Notes under the pieces: generated by a model
What the model was told of the DNA's origin: nothing
What the model saw: the letters and a program-made list of their open reading frames with translations, nothing else
The model's database searches: none
Part shown: positions 10,691-24,910 of the stretch, one piece after another
How positions within the stretch are numbered: the first letter of the stretch is position 1
Layout of the letters: the number at the start of each line of letters is the position of its first letter
Position numbers and translations under genes: made by a program
NCBI GenBank assembly: GCA_001599715.1
Contig: BCHU01000003.1
Coordinates: 992,001-1,056,000, forward strand
Length of the DNA stretch: 64,000 bases
DNA from: Phaeotremella fagi
Taxonomy: Eukaryota > Basidiomycota > Tremellomycetes > Tremellales > Phaeotremellaceae
Direction of reading: 5' to 3'

Positions 10691-13600
10691 ATGCAAGGTG
10701 AACCTTCGAAGGATAAGGATTACTCCTTCGCAAAGTTAAGTCATTTGAAGGTTCATGTGGCTCTTAAGATGTAAGTGGAAGAATGTCTAAAGTAAGCGCT
10801 AATATCAGAACGTCTCTCGAGGGTGATATACCTAAACGTTCTTATACCGATATACTCAATCATCCAGAACTAAGACATGCTGGGTCTCAACTAGAGTAAA
10901 TGAGATATCTCCTCTCACAAGATAATGGCTAACGCCTTTCCAGAGGAAGATCGGACCTTTATGTTACTTGCCAACTCTATGCTGACGGGAAAGAATCGAC
11001 TTTACCGTTTCGTACTGCTTGGAAAGACTTCCCCAGGATCTACACGTACGTCCAACTTTACAATACAATTCTAACTCAATTTAGATGGAATCAGACTATA
11101 GTTCTACCAATCACTTATCCGTCCTTACTGCTGTCTTCACAGATTGCCTTTACAATCTGGGATGTTCAAGGTGCTGGTAAAGCGGTACCCGTAGGAGGTA
11201 CAACGATGAAATTGTTTGGTCCTAAACGGTTAGTTACACTTGATCTCCTGTACTGATCATCTACAGAACGTTACGACGAGGTCAACAGCGTCTTTTCGTT
11301 CATCGAGGAGTCAAGGCGGACCCTAGACCTGATACAACTACGCCCAGTGAAGTTCCATTGACAGAAGGAGTACCTGATGAGATGGGTCGCTTGGAACAGG
11401 TTAGTGCTGATTGAATCTCATGCTGATCTGCGTAGCTCGTGAAGGATTATGAAAGAGGTGATATCACAAAGATCGATTGGTTGGATCGCTTAGCTTTCAG
11501 GCAAATTGAGAAGGTTCATTCAGTGAGTTAATGAGTTTATGCTAGAACTAATGGACCCCAGACTGAAGCGGGAAAGTCTGATAAGCTCTTCCTATATGTC
11601 GATCTTCCCAAATTCGACTTTCCGGTCGTTTTCTCAGAACAGGTATGCACTATTTACGACTCCAGCTAAAGCTTCACAGGAAAGTCAAATCCCTCTGCCA
11701 CCTGCACCTTTACTTCCCCTTCAACCTCAACCAACGCAGAACGTTTCGAGTTTACCTCCTAACATGTTAACGACGGATACTCATTTATGGCGCACCTACG
11801 ACCCCGAATCGTGGCGTGAGAATCCCGTTGAGATCAAACACAGGAAGCTTCTCAGAAGTCAGCGACTTGGAGATGAAGGTAGAGATTTAAAACCAGGTCC
11901 AGCCGATAGAGACCGATTGAATGTAAGTATCCTAACTCTGAATTTGACTGAAGTCAAAAGGAAATTTTCCGATTACCACCTACGTCGTCCCTCTCTGCTG
12001 TCGATAAAGACTTGTTATGGAAATTTCGCTTTTCTCTTTTCCGCTCACCTCGATCGTTGACTAAATTTCTCAAATGTGTTACCTGGTCGGACGCGGTGGA
12101 AGCCAGACAAGCAGTCGAGAAACTGCTACCGTTATGGGGTCAGGAGGTCGGAATGGACGATGCTTTGGAACTTCTTGGACCTGGTTTCTCGGATAGAAGA
12201 GTTAGAGCTTTTGCCGTGAAAAGATTGGAGAGAGCGGATGATGAGGTAAATTATGATCGAGAGCAGTACTAACCAGAAGGAAATCTTGTTATATTTGCTG
12301 CAACTTGTTCAGGCTTTGAAATTTGAATCTTCCACTACCAGTAATCTCAATCGGTCGACACATCATCGAAAGAATTCTCGTCACGCAGTCACTGCAGAAG
12401 AAGAGGACAGTGGTTTATCTCAATTTCTTATCGATAAAGCAGTTGCAAATCCTGTACTTGGAACCAGTCTACATTGGTATCTTATGATCGAATGTGGAGA
12501 CCGGACAGCTGTAGGGAAAATGTATGCGTTGGTTGCATGGCGATTCATGAAGAAACTTTCAGAGGTGAGAAAGATGTGTTTGCCGATGACTGATTTGTTA
12601 CAGACTCCCGAAGGTCAAATTCAGAGGGATATCCTCGCCAGGCAAGGAGCTCTTGTGCAGAGTCTCTCGGTTCGTGCGAAAGATATTAGAGCATCCAAGG
12701 ACGCTCGACAAAAGAAAATCGATCGGCTGAGATCTTACATCACAGATTCAAAGAATAGTCTATCGCCTTTGCCTAATCCTTTACCACTTCCGATGGATGC
12801 CAGGATTTCGGTCACATCGATAGTAGCTGAAAAATCGTCAGTTTTCAAATCCAACCTTTTCCCACTGTTATTATGGTTTGAAACGACAGAAGCTACTAAA
12901 CTGGATGTTGAGGAAGATGGTGCGGATGCAGTTGCAGTCATCACACCGGACTACCCGATAATCTTCAAAAACGGTGACGATCTACGACAAGATCAATTAG
13001 TCATTCAACTCTTCACCTTAATGGATCGATTACTACGGAAAGAAAATCTTGATCTCAAATTGAGTCCGTATAGTGTACTGGCGACTGGTCCGGTAGAAGG
13101 AATGATTCAATTCGTACCATCCAAAAGTCTTGCTGCTATCATGGCTGAATTTGGGAGTTTACAGAATTATTTGAGAATCGATCATGCGGATGATGGCGCT
13201 TTGGGAACTTATGCTATAGAAGCTGGGGTCATGGATACTTTTGTGAAAAGTTGTGGTACGTGCTTTGTGGAGACTTTGAGTTGCCTCGTGACTGACTGTA
13301 CTAACGTAGCTGGTTATTCGGTCTTGACTTATGTCTTAGGAGTCGGGGATAGACATTTGGATAATTTGATGTTATCGCCTGATGGTATGTAGCCGTGTTC
13401 TCGCATATTACAGATACCAGCTAACCCTATCCTAGGTCATTTCTTTCATGGTACGACCTGGATATAATCTTTGCAAGCTTGAGCTGACGACTTTTAGTTG
13501 ACTTCGGTTATATTCTTGGTAGAGATCCCAAGCCTTATCCACCGCCTGTCAAAGTTTGTAAAGAAATGGTGGACGCCATGGGAGGAACCAATTCAGTCCA

Positions 13601-13962
13601 CTATCAAAGATTCCAATCACTTTGTTCGACCGCGTTTATTGGTTTACGCAAGAACGCAAATTTGATTCTTAATCTTATCGCTTTAATGGTTGATGCGGGA
13701 ATTCAGGATATTCAATTAGAACCTGATAAAGCAGTTTGGAAGGTATGTTGGACAGACCATGGAAGGGAATCATACTGAGAAATCCCTAGGTACAAGAGAA
13801 ATTCATGCTGGAGCTGTCTGAAGAAGAAGCTATCACTCAATTCCAAGCTTTGTTAAATGACACTTCGTATTTGACTGTCATGTTTGATAGAATACACGAT
13901 TGGTAGGTTTCGATTGAGTGGAGATGGTGCTGATTTTTAGGGCTCAATATCTTCGTGATTAG
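10691..13962 (+). CDS. VPS34: Class III phosphatidylinositol 3-kinase Vps34
   Basis: It makes PI3P on endosomes and autophagosomes, with Vps15 and Vps30/Atg6 as partners. A C2 domain lies at the N-terminus ([20 protein letters not shown], then AFTIWDVQG). The helical PIK domain includes [20 protein letters not shown]. The kinase domain has the activation and binding elements [14 protein letters not shown], the catalytic loop [12 protein letters not shown], and the DFG-containing [20 protein letters not shown]. The C-terminal amphipathic helix needed for activity is FDRIHDWAQYLRD, joined over a last intron. The gene has about twelve introns and encodes roughly 870-890 residues, the usual length. 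All catalytic residues are intact. The ATG at 10691 starts [17 protein letters not shown], followed by the C2 strand. Confidence 0.97.
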
Positions 13963-14306
13963 GATGAAAATGGGACAGAGATTACGGGCTGTCGTGGATT
14001 TGAGTAATACCTTGCATTTAGATTATATCCATCTCCATATCTACATGTTAAACTATTATTGATTATGCTGTATGCATGATATACCTCCAGTATCTAACTT
14101 AACCCACGTTCGTTTGCCATTGCCATTGAAATCAGGAACAACAATGATGCCGATTTGTTTTCGTTCAACTTTTTTTTTTCTTTTCGATCTTTTTTTTTTT
14201 TCATCTCTGCCATATCACCAATCATCAACCTCATCTCGTCATCCTCACGTTCTAGTGTTATTTACGAACGTAGTCTTCACCAAAGACACCCTCAAAAGGC
14301 AATCCA
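13963..14306. other. Intergenic region VPS34 - TAZ1
   Basis: These 344 bp hold the VPS34 3' end and the TAZ1 promoter. Two T-runs (about 14170-14179 and 14190-14201) and a CT-rich leader precede the TAZ1 ATG. Nothing else was recognised. Confidence 0.5.
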
Positions 14307-15684
14307 ATGCCTCCAACATTAGGTTCCTCGTTAACACTATCAACCGCCGCCTACCTCTGTAAATCGTTTCTAGGCCTAACCACGAAAAGCTATGAAGTCC
14401 GTGGATTACCGATTTTGATGGATGCGTTGAAAATGCCCGAAAAAGTTGTTGAGGGTAAAGGAAAAGGTAAAGCTGAGAATCAAGATGATTTAGTTCAACC
14501 TGTTAGAAGGGGGATTGTTACTGGTAAGTTTTGGATTTGGCGACGATCGAATGACAAGATGAACTGATTGTTTGGTTAGTTTGTAATCATAATTCAGTGG
14601 TTGATGATCCCATGGTATGTCCTTTTTTAACATTTTTGGTGACGATGATTGTTGATGGAAACACAGATGTGGTCTTTATTACCTTTATCCACATATTTTC
14701 CATTCGCAGGTCCATCACATACCTCCAGAAACAATCGTTGGACATTAGGTGGTATGTACTTTTCGACCGATTTCTCATCTGTCAAAAGCTAATCAAACTG
14801 GCACCCAAACACAGCTTCAGATGTCATGTTCACGAATCCGATTTTCAATAGATTCTTCAACGCTGGCCAGGTGATTGAAACTTATAGAGGTGGAGGGATT
14901 TTTCAACCGGCTGTCGATGAAGCTGTCAAGAGATTACAGGAGGGTAGTTGGGTATGTATCAGAACTCTCTTCCATTTGCAAATTAATAACAACCTTTATC
15001 ATTTAGATACATATCTTTCCTGAGGGTAAGATCAATCAGGAAATTTCACATCCTGAAGGTGGTTTGTTGAGATTCAAATGGGGAGTGTAAGTGCTTCCAA
15101 CAGATTTACACAGATTCTTTGTTACTGATTCTCTGGATATAGGGGTAGAATTATAATGGATTCCACTGTGATGCCAGAGATTATTCCCATGTGGATATCT
15201 GGTAAGTTCATTTCTTCCACATTATCGATCCAGACCTTGGATACTAAAATCCATCTTTATCACAGGATTCGATCAGATCATGAATGAAACCCGAACATTT
15301 CCCAGATTTATCCCCAGACCAGGTGGAAAAATCACAATAACGATAGGTGAACCGTTAACGAAAGTCATTGAACCCCTCGTGAAATCATGGAGAGAAATTG
15401 CAGATAAACAACCTGGAGAAGTTGGGATCGGTGGAGAATGGGGTCGACGACATCATGGTCATGATTCCTCAGAAATTACTACAGGTGCAGAACATGAAAA
15501 ATCCGTTCGCGGGAAAGGAGAATTGGAAGATGGGAAGGAGAGGGATACTAGGATTGAAATCGTTGATAAACTTCAACAAGGTGTTAAAAATCTTGGTCAG
15601 GCTGTTGAGACCGAGGAAGGAAGATTCGTTAATGGTTTATGGAGTCATTCGACTTCTTGGACTGAACGTGGGGGTCGACCTTGA
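14307..15684 (+). CDS. TAZ1: Tafazzin-type cardiolipin transacylase
   Basis: Tafazzin remodels monolysocardiolipin to cardiolipin in mitochondrial membranes. The PlsC acyltransferase motif I is seen as CNHNSVVDDP (His and Asp catalytic pair). It is followed by the tafazzin-typical MMWSLLPL segment, RWTLGASDVMFTNP, FFNAGQVIETYRGGGIFQP and motif III IHIFPEGKINQ. The next block GGLLRFKWGVGRIIMDS and EIIPMWISGFDQIMNE is also diagnostic. Five to six introns split the gene, giving roughly 370 residues. The tail after about residue 280 is hydrophilic and variable, longer than in animal tafazzins. The ATG at 14307 gives a hydrophobic start suited to membrane insertion. Confidence 0.93.
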
Positions 15685-15957
15685 TTTTTTTCGGGGACGA
15701 AACGTTAGATCTTAAGCAATAATCATCATTAATAGCATAGACCTTGTCATAGCATTTGCATGGATTTCATCATTACTCCGACCTCACTTTAGTTTGATCG
15801 TGTTTCTGATGGACAGGAGTTGGAGTATGGTGCGGTGGTTGATAGTTGCATGATTACATTGATTCGTATTGCGAGATTAAATACAATGACGAGAAGGGTA
15901 TAAAAACTTGAAAAGGTGTAATCGTTGCTCGATTTTTGGATGAAAGTCTAAATTTCT

Positions 15958-16698
15958 AACGACCATAACGTTGAAGTTCCCATTGTCGACTGAATCGTTT
16001 GTCAGCTATAAGATCATTGACACTATCGATGAAGACATAAAACTTACTTGTCTAAGGGACAGACTGTGATTTGAATTTGCGTTAGTATGATGGAATTGGT
16101 TTATCAAGAGTAGGGTTTACTTACCATGACGTGTTTTGAGCCAACGTGAGATACAATGGAAGTGGAAAGCGTGCTGTGAAATTGTTGTCATTTTGACCGT
16201 TCAATCGATAGAATTAGAAATAATAAAAGACTACTCACGTTACAAATTCCCCAGGCGACAGTACATTCTGTAGGAAATTAGTCAGTCAATGTCACTATCT
16301 AGAGAAGTTGACTGTTAACTAACCTTCACTTCCAGCTCCTTGGTTTGCTTGACAATCGATACCTACAGATCCCAGCGTTAGTTGTAAGCGGCACAAAAAT
16401 GACATGAGCACTATGTTCAGCTTACAAAGATCCATAATATGATTCCTGCAGATAGCACAATTATCAACGACGATGTCTATCATTATTATTCAGTACTTGA
16501 AGTGATTTGATGGATTTGATTATAATCGACATACCCCAAGCCCAAAGAGCTACAGCGTTCCACTAAATCATGGGAGTTAATTTGAATTCAGAATACAGCA
16601 ATATTGGATTGACTCACCTTCTTAACCTCGAATCTTTGTTGTTTGCTATCATTCTTCTTGATGACCGTTGAAGGAGGATCGACATCCATTGCTGACAT
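15958..16698 (-). CDS. HRT1: RING-box protein Rbx1/Hrt1, cullin-RING ligase subunit
   Basis: This small RING-H2 protein recruits E2 enzymes to cullins (SCF and related ligases). The spliced product starts MSAMDVDPPSTVIKKNDSKQ and has the cullin-binding strand RFEVKKWNAVALWAWDI. It carries zinc ligands in CAICRNHIMDLCIDCQ, ECTVAWGICNHAFHFHCI, and ends RHVCPLDNSDWELQRYGR. The Asp in CPLD replaces the last Cys, as is typical of Rbx1. Seven or eight introns lie within only about 108 codons, so the gene is mostly small exons. Length and every ligand match the family. Confidence 0.96.
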
Positions 16699-17165
16699 TA
16701 TGATGTAGTTTTTTGGGGGTTTCGATGTGCGGAAAAGAGAGAGTTAACGTGGTTGAGTGATGGCTGATCTGTTTGTGAAAGACTCTGATTTCGATCCCGA
16801 GGTATTATTTGCCTTTCTCTTGAAAATAAGAATGATTTTAAATGATTAACAAGGTCGAAAGAGTCGGTGGATGACCGTTGAGGACTTTCCGTGGCTATTA
16901 TCCTAAGAGTGGCGAAAACGAGACTCTTAGTTCGTTTGCTCTCTCGGGTTGTCAGATGCTTCAGGCATTGTTTCCCGCTTTACTTGGTTGGAAACTTGCA
17001 TAAAGAGAACGACATAATGAAACAGAGAATATTGACAGATAATAAATACAAAAACATCAACACGCTCAATTGCAATTCGTAAAGATATCTAACTCTACCA
17101 TCCCATCTGAAAATCGACTATCAACTCTACCAATTCCGATCTCGATCATCAAGGATAATCCTAAT
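16699..17165. other. Intergenic region RBX1 promoter / MAPK 3' end
   Basis: The 467 bp contain the RBX1 upstream region and the MAPK downstream region. Only short open frames without homology are seen. Confidence 0.5.
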
Positions 17166-18833
<1,668 letters not shown>

Positions 18834-20070
18834 TGTGGTGAGATGAAGTGAAGGGGCGGTGTTGGGTGCGGTTGGTCGAATAAGTGTAGGTGTTTATGAG
18901 GGAGTGTTCAACTGAGGTAAAATCAGAGTGATGAAAATTGATAATTAATTTGTGGTCGAAATTGGGATTGAACGTTCAAGAAATAGACTGATTCGATCAA
19001 GTGGTCGATTTATAAAGTGGAAAATGAAAAGGAAAATCTATTCCCTTGTCTCTATCCTAGCACCTAGACAAGGGGCGAGTAAAGGTGATAGATATAACTT
19101 TGAAGGAGTGTTTTACCAAGATCAGTTTAGAAGAAAGGAGTATGGCTTTGTCGATTGTATGTGGTCGAGGTGGACTGGGTTGTATTTGAAAAAAAAAGCT
19201 GTAACCAAATCCGTTTGATGTAATCCAGCGAAAGGGACTTTAGCTTTGAGGAGGTCCAAGAAAGGAGCAATAATCCAAGTGAGTAATGTGTTTTATTCAG
19301 TGAACGATTAATGATCGAGTTCAAATGAAATGGAATGAACAATGTGAAAGATGAAATCAAAAGAAACGATTCCATCTCGTTGCTTCACTTGAACAATCTT
19401 ACATTCACCTTTACGACTGTAGCTGTAGGCTGTAACGCTGTACGCTGTGCTCGGACGTGTATCATCTTTGTACTCCTAGGTATAAGGTAAGGTACGCATT
19501 GATCGTTGTGGGGGGTTGGAAGTTAAGATCATTTGCGCCCTTTTCAGCGATCCTTCCTTGTGATTGATTAGCAGGGCGCAGCGGTGAAATCAAATCGTAA
19601 TGTAACTGGAGTCGACATCATTTCATGTCATGATATACGTTTTAAGTAGTGAGTTTGGGTTGAATAATCAGATTTGAAACGGAACAATAGAAAACAAAGT
19701 GGGAGAGATGAAACGCTGTACTGTGCATGTGTGTCGAACGCCACGTGTGCAGCTAGAAGCGGCGAGGTCCGTTGATGAGTCACGTGACAGTTTTGGAAAT
19801 GCTCCGACGGAGACCGTCCTGAATGTTGCCACACATGGCACTCAGCGCTTATATTAAAGTTTACGAGGCAGCTTATCAATTGTTGCTTCAGTAAGCCAAA
19901 CCACCAGTGAGAATATAGACCGCTAGTCTCTCTTTATCTCTACCTTTTCTATTAATATATATAGGTTTCTTACTTATTTAAATCTACATAGATTCCCTTT
20001 CCAAATCTCTTTCTTCCTAATACAACTAATTACAATTTATCTCTGAATAACTAACAATCATATAACAAAA
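18834..20070. promoter_or_regulatory. Large divergent intergenic region MAPK / ARO8
   Basis: The 1.24 kb between divergent start codons hold no convincing gene. Two CACGTG boxes (19742-19747 and 19781-19786) and a Gcn4-type TGAGTCA (19776-19782) lie about 290-330 bp upstream of ARO8. A TATATATA run at 19956-19963 is about 110 bp upstream of its ATG. The ARO8 leader has no upstream ATG after the TATA run. Open frames around 18950-19380 look like chance. Confidence 0.6.
19776..19786 (+). promoter_or_regulatory. Gcn4-type TGAGTCA overlapping a CACGTG E-box
   Basis: The 11-bp string TGAGTCACGTG merges a perfect Gcn4/bZIP site with an E-box core. It sits about 285 bp upstream of the ARO8 start codon. 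Yeast ARO8 is under general amino-acid control by Gcn4, so the site is biologically sensible. Binding here is inferred, not shown. Confidence 0.6.
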
Positions 20071-22075
20071 ATGGATTCAGCTTTCGCTATCCCCTCACCA
20101 GGTCTCAACGCCAACGGTACACCTGCTGCTTTCGCCTCCCAAAGAGCATCGTTACCGCTTGCCAAGGACATGTCTCATCACCTCAACGCCGTCGCTAAAA
20201 GACGTCAAGCCAGTTCACTCAAGGAGATGTATAAATACGCTGCTATTCCTGGAATGATCACCATGGCCGGAGGTAGGTATTCTCGATCTTTTATCGATCC
20301 ACGATGTTATTCTACTATCGAATAATCGATTCGATTAGTTTTCGTGTGAACTCCAGCGGTCATCTCCGTTATTCCACCCTAGCAACCATGTATTGACTCC
20401 ACTCTGTTTTTTAGGTATGCCATCACCAGAGATTTTCCCTTATGAAACTCTCTCAGCGTCAATCCAAGCTGTAGATTCATCTCCACTTCATAATCCCCGA
20501 AAACCAGTTAAACCAAAGAAGAACCTTTTATCATGGCTTTTCCCAGAAACAAAAGCTACGACCTCATTCACTATTCCCAAATACGTTGATCACGATCCAG
20601 CAACCATTCAACTTTCAACGTCACTTCAATATCAAGCTGCAACTGGACCACCAGCTCTTCCACTTTTCTTACGAGAATACGTTGAAAAAGTTTATAAACC
20701 CGGATACGCCGATTGGGATGTTTTACTCAACGTCGGAAACACTGATGGTTGGGCTAAAGTCTGTGGTTTACTTTTAGAAGAAGGTGACGCCATTCTTGTT
20801 GAAGAATGGACTTATCCAGGTGCAGAGAATGCTTTCCTTCCTCTTGCCTGTGAAATGGTTCCAATCAAAATGGACGCTGAAGGTGTTACCCCAAGTCATC
20901 TCGAGGAAGTTCTCGGTAACTGGGACGAAGAGAAGACTGGTAAGAAACGTCCAAAACTTTTCTACACCATTCCAACCGGTCAAAACCCAACTGGTGCAAC
21001 TATGATGGGTGAAAGAAAGAAGGCTATCTATGACATCTGTTGTAAATATGGTGAGTGATTGGCTACGATGCTCAAAGCTTACCATTTAGACGTTGTCATT
21101 TGTGAGGACGAACCTTATTACTGTCTCTACTCTGGAGAATGGACTCCTGTAGGAAAAGAAAAGCCTAAATCCATCATGGCTCAACGTGCAGAAGATGCCG
21201 AAAAGTCAGAGGGTGTTGAAGGTAGAGACGCTTTCATTGCAGCTCTCCCTCCAACCTATCTCCGATTCGACACTGAAGGACGTGTTATTCGTTTGGACAC
21301 TTTCTCAAAGACTTCATGTCCAGGATCAAGACTAGGATGGTTCACCACCTCACCACTCTTCATCGAACGTCTAACCAGAGTGACTGAAGCTTCAACTCAA
21401 GCTCCAAGTGGTTTCGTCACTGCGATGACGGCGACTATGCTCAAACAACAAGGATTCGACGGTTACATCCGTTGGTTACGTGGTATCAAGGCTACCTACA
21501 AAATGAGAAAGACTTGGCTCTGTGACGCCTTTGATGACATGTTTGATCTTGAATTTGATAACTCTGCAAACGGTCTCATCGGCAACGACCATGTCAGAAG
21601 TATCTTCGGTGGAATGGGTAGAGGTGTGACTTGTTACTCTAAACTAGGCTCTCAAGCCCAATGGGACGAAAAGAGAGGTTTCAGAACTAAAAAGGGACCT
21701 GCTCTTATTTCATTCGTTCCACCAACCGGTAAGTCATTCCCAACTTACTTCAAAGCAATTCACTAAAACAAACACTAAGCTGGAATGTTCGTTTTCCTCG
21801 CTGTCCACATCAACGAACATCCAGATTATGACGCCCTAACAGCTCAAGGCGAAGACGCAACCAAACTTCTCATGGATAGACTTTGGAAGGAACTCGCTGA
21901 AAACCTCGTCCTCTTCGCCCCCGGATTCGGTTTCGACGCTAACGGACCCCACGCTATCGGAGGTGAAGGTATCGGTTATTTCAGATTAGCTTATTCAATC
22001 GCTACCTACGACGAATGTCGTACCGCTATTGGTAGATTGGCCAAAGTTCTTAGTAACTTCTATCGTCTTCAATAG
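20071..22075 (+). CDS. ARO8: Aromatic / 2-aminoadipate aminotransferase (Aro8 family)
   Basis: This PLP enzyme of aminotransferase class I/II transaminates Phe, Tyr and Trp, and often 2-aminoadipate in lysine synthesis. The N-terminus has SSLKEMYKYAAIPGMITMAGG and, after an intron, MPSPEIFPYETLSASI. The substrate region reads VGNTDGWAKVCGLLL and YTIPTGQNPTGATM. The cofactor Asp-Tyr lies in VVICEDEPYYCLY, and the PLP-binding Lys is in LDTFSKTSCPGSRLGWF. The C-terminus carries GMFVFLAVHINEHPDY and FAPGFGFDANG. Three introns lie within about 590 codons. The length exceeds that of yeast Aro8 because of an insert around residues 95-130 and another near the middle. All catalytic residues are present. 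The start is the first ATG after the leader. Confidence 0.94.
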
Positions 22076-22399
22076 ATGGGTTTGAATCTATGTTTTGAAT
22101 ATCTTTCTTTATTACTTTGTTTATAGAAAATCAGTAAAAATAGATTAAATATATCGTGTTAGCTTGGGTGATGGTTGGCTGTATGGAGTTTGAGTATGGA
22201 CTTGAGGTTGTATATTTGCTTAGTTTTTGATAGATGTATTGAAAGTTGAATGATGATGCCACCAAAGGACCCCTCCTTTGGCCGTCCTTTGGTGTTGATC
22301 GTTTCAGTTGATTCATGAATAAACATTCAACATTCTACATTCTACATTCTAAAATTTCTTGAGAACATCATCATTATATATACTCTACAAACACCAACA
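22076..22399. other. Intergenic region ARO8 - HEI10
   Basis: The 324 bp contain the ARO8 terminator region and the HEI10 promoter. Three near-identical ACATTCTA-type units (22329-22351) form a short tandem repeat. Nothing else is seen. Confidence 0.45.
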
Positions 22400-24100
22400 A
22401 TGTCAACTACAGAGAACGAACTGAGATGTAATCATCTACCATGTAGACGGGAGTTAGGTCTGGAAGGCAGAGCGGTGGTCACGACCTGTTCTCGTGAGTG
22501 ATTTTGATCGTTCATAACGATCGATGATTCAACAACTGATGTACTGTATTCCCCATAGACATTTTCTGTAGTATGTTACCTTTTTAGCGGTTACTCTCCA
22601 TACGATATCTGACTGGACGTTCAGTTAACTGTGCCAACAACCTTTTTGCTAAATCACAAATCTGTCCAGCTTGCGAACAGAACCTTACAGAACCGTAAGT
22701 GTCGTCCTATCCATTGACAGTCTGTTTCATCAAATTTGAAATGACGCTGATAGGTCTCTTTGGGACAGTGACGATCTCGTCGTAAGTAGCAGCTCTTGTG
22801 TTCTATAATTCACAGCTAATGTTAATTAGATTAGTACACTCAACCCTACCAATGATTATAAAGCTGTAAGCTCAACAATCCTGACATTTGGGTTTAGCTT
22901 ACACAATGCCCCAGTCGATTCTCGCAGGTCTTGCTCCAGCAATCATCATGGAAATCGCATCAAGGTAAATCACAGTCCTTCTATTGCAAAGTGCAGGTAC
23001 TGATCCTGAATCAGATCAATGAGTTTCTGGACTTATCAAACTTCACAAGAGAGGTTGGTTCGGTAAAAGGGTTTACGACTTATTTGTTTTAGTGCCTTTC
23101 AAGCTATGGTTCTTAGGAATGCTCAAGAGAGAATGGCGAATATGGAGAAACAATTGAATAATGGTCAGCTGCGTCGTCTTCTTATCACATAGATCTAGCT
23201 GAGTTTGTACAGTTGTTGCGGATTTACAGAGTATGTTGTTCTACGAGGATTCATGTTATTATCGTTTCTAAAATCAAACAGACTCAGGTCAAAAGATAGC
23301 TGGTGGGTAATCTTCATTACTTACTTTGAAATTTTTCTAATCAACACCAAGCGCTTGAAGCCGATTTAGACATTGCCAACCGTCGTACTCAAGAAGCTTT
23401 ACACGAGTCTCGTGAGAAAGATAAGGAAATGAGCAGACTCAGAAGTAACTATGATAAGGTAGAATTTGATGTCTAACATCTCTGGAGAATCATCGCTGAT
23501 AGTCTTTCGATAGATCAAACGAAAAGCATTACTAGGGGGAGCTGCAAAAGCTGCTGTTGAAGCGGTTAATGATCATGTTAACAGTGAACAAGGTGATGAC
23601 TATCGTTCAAACACTAGTCATCGTGGAAGAGATACCAAACCTGTAAATGAAACCAAATTAAAACAAGACTTCCTTCACTAACGAACTCAAGGTCTTCTCC
23701 GCACCTCAAACTAACGGACGTCAACAACAATTCTTTCCCACTCCTCTAGCTAAAAAGTCAAACACCAATACCAACACCAACACATTCTACCACCCCTATC
23801 CAGACAATTCCAACAGATTCGGTAAATCATCGAACGGTCCGACTTATGGTGGAAGTCGCCACTCGGCGATCTACGGTGCCACTCCACGTAACAAGGTTCA
23901 GGAGGGGTTAGGAGGATCGGGAATGAGAGCTCCGTTGTTACCTGTAATGGGTGATAATGGGAGTGAGAATGGACGTGGAAGAAGATATGGGGGTTCAAAA
24001 ATGAACGAAAGAGAGACTGGTGAGTGGTTCTCTGATTTTCACGCTGATTGTACTGATGGAGAATACAGTTGGACCGAGAAATTACGGAACTGCGTTCTGA
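22400..24100 (+). CDS. HEI10: HEI10/CCNB1IP1-type meiotic RING E3 ligase
   Basis: It is predicted to mark crossover sites on the synaptonemal complex through ubiquitin/SUMO signalling. The start MSTTENELRCNHLPCRREL matches the HEI10 Cys pattern. VTTCSHIFC, VNCANNLF and SQICPACEQNL complete the RING. LAGLAPAIIMEIASRSMSFW with TYQTSQE is the family-specific block after the RING, followed by a coiled coil (QAMVLRNAQERMANMEKQ and DIANRRTQEALHESREKD). The tail is Asn/Thr- and Gly-rich with basic patches, ending ETVGPRNYGTAF after a last intron. At least twelve introns split about 330 codons. Several exons are under 40 nt, and these were joined by eye, so internal junctions need checking. Without the last splice the stop would be at 24123. 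Confidence 0.82.
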
Positions 24101-24200
24101 TTGGATTGGATAAGGAGTTTTGAACAGTTGTACCATTAATACTACATCAGGTGACCTATGTAGCCAGTACTATGTCAAATACAACCTAGATAAAAAGAGA

Positions 24201-24910
24201 TTACAACAATCTAGCATAAACATAATCGAGGTGTAACGATTGACCTAACATGAAATCGTGAGAACCGATTTTCTTGAAACCTGATTTCTCATAAAATCTA
24301 ATAGCCCTCTCCGCACCCTCATAAACGCCCAACCAAGCAGATTGATAACCTTCATCCTTAGCTAAAGCCAACGTAGCATCCATAATAGTCTTGGCAACCC
24401 CACCACCATGATGATTGATATCCACATAAACACGTTGAATCTCGATAGGTTTCAAATAAATCTCCGAGCTTTCCACACAATCCTCAACCTCCCCATTGGT
24501 CAAAGTTGAAAATCCAACAATCGTATCAAGAGTCGTATCAACACAGATCAAATAGATCTTATGTGAAAGAGCCATATCGCGAGAAAGAGCTTCAGGGGTG
24601 AAATTGTCACGAAGATAATTGGTCATATCGTCTGGAGAACAGAATTGACTGTAGGTTTTGGTGAAAACTTGGATCGCCATTTCACTGAGTTGTTGGGCAT
24701 CTTTTGGTGTAGTTGGATCGGCTTTTCGAATTTGGAATTTGGAGAGGGTGGTTATTTGGGTTGGAGTTGGGGTTTTGGCGCTGTCGGCGTCGAGTTGGGT
24801 TAGGTTGGTTTGGGTTAGGTCGTTTAGGGCGTCGGTGACTGGAGGGTCAACTTTTGGGAGGGGTGGAGGGAGGTTGATGGAGTTGACTTACTGTTTTCTT
24901 TTGTCGTCAT
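24201..24910 (-). CDS. GNAT-family N-acetyltransferase
   Basis: This is a predicted acetyl-CoA-dependent acetyltransferase of unknown substrate, similar in style to fungal polyamine- and amino-acid-acting GNATs. One short intron (donor GTAAGT after MTTKEN) leads to a Thr/Pro linker, then FQIRKADPTTPKDAQQLSEM. The acetyl-CoA site is seen as IQRVYVDINHHGGGVAKTIM, which fits the Q/R-x-x-G-x-G/A motif. The next strand and helix are SAWLGVYEGAERAIRFYEKS, and the end is GFKKIGSHDFMLGQSLHLDY. The product is about 222 residues. Start at 24908-24910 is the only ATG that reaches the linker in frame through the intron. It is divergent from the acyltransferase. Confidence 0.88.

Noticed and set aside
18952..19375. 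Open frames on both strands between the MAPK and ARO8
   Set aside because: Composition is not protein-like, and they contradict each other. Treated as promoter DNA.
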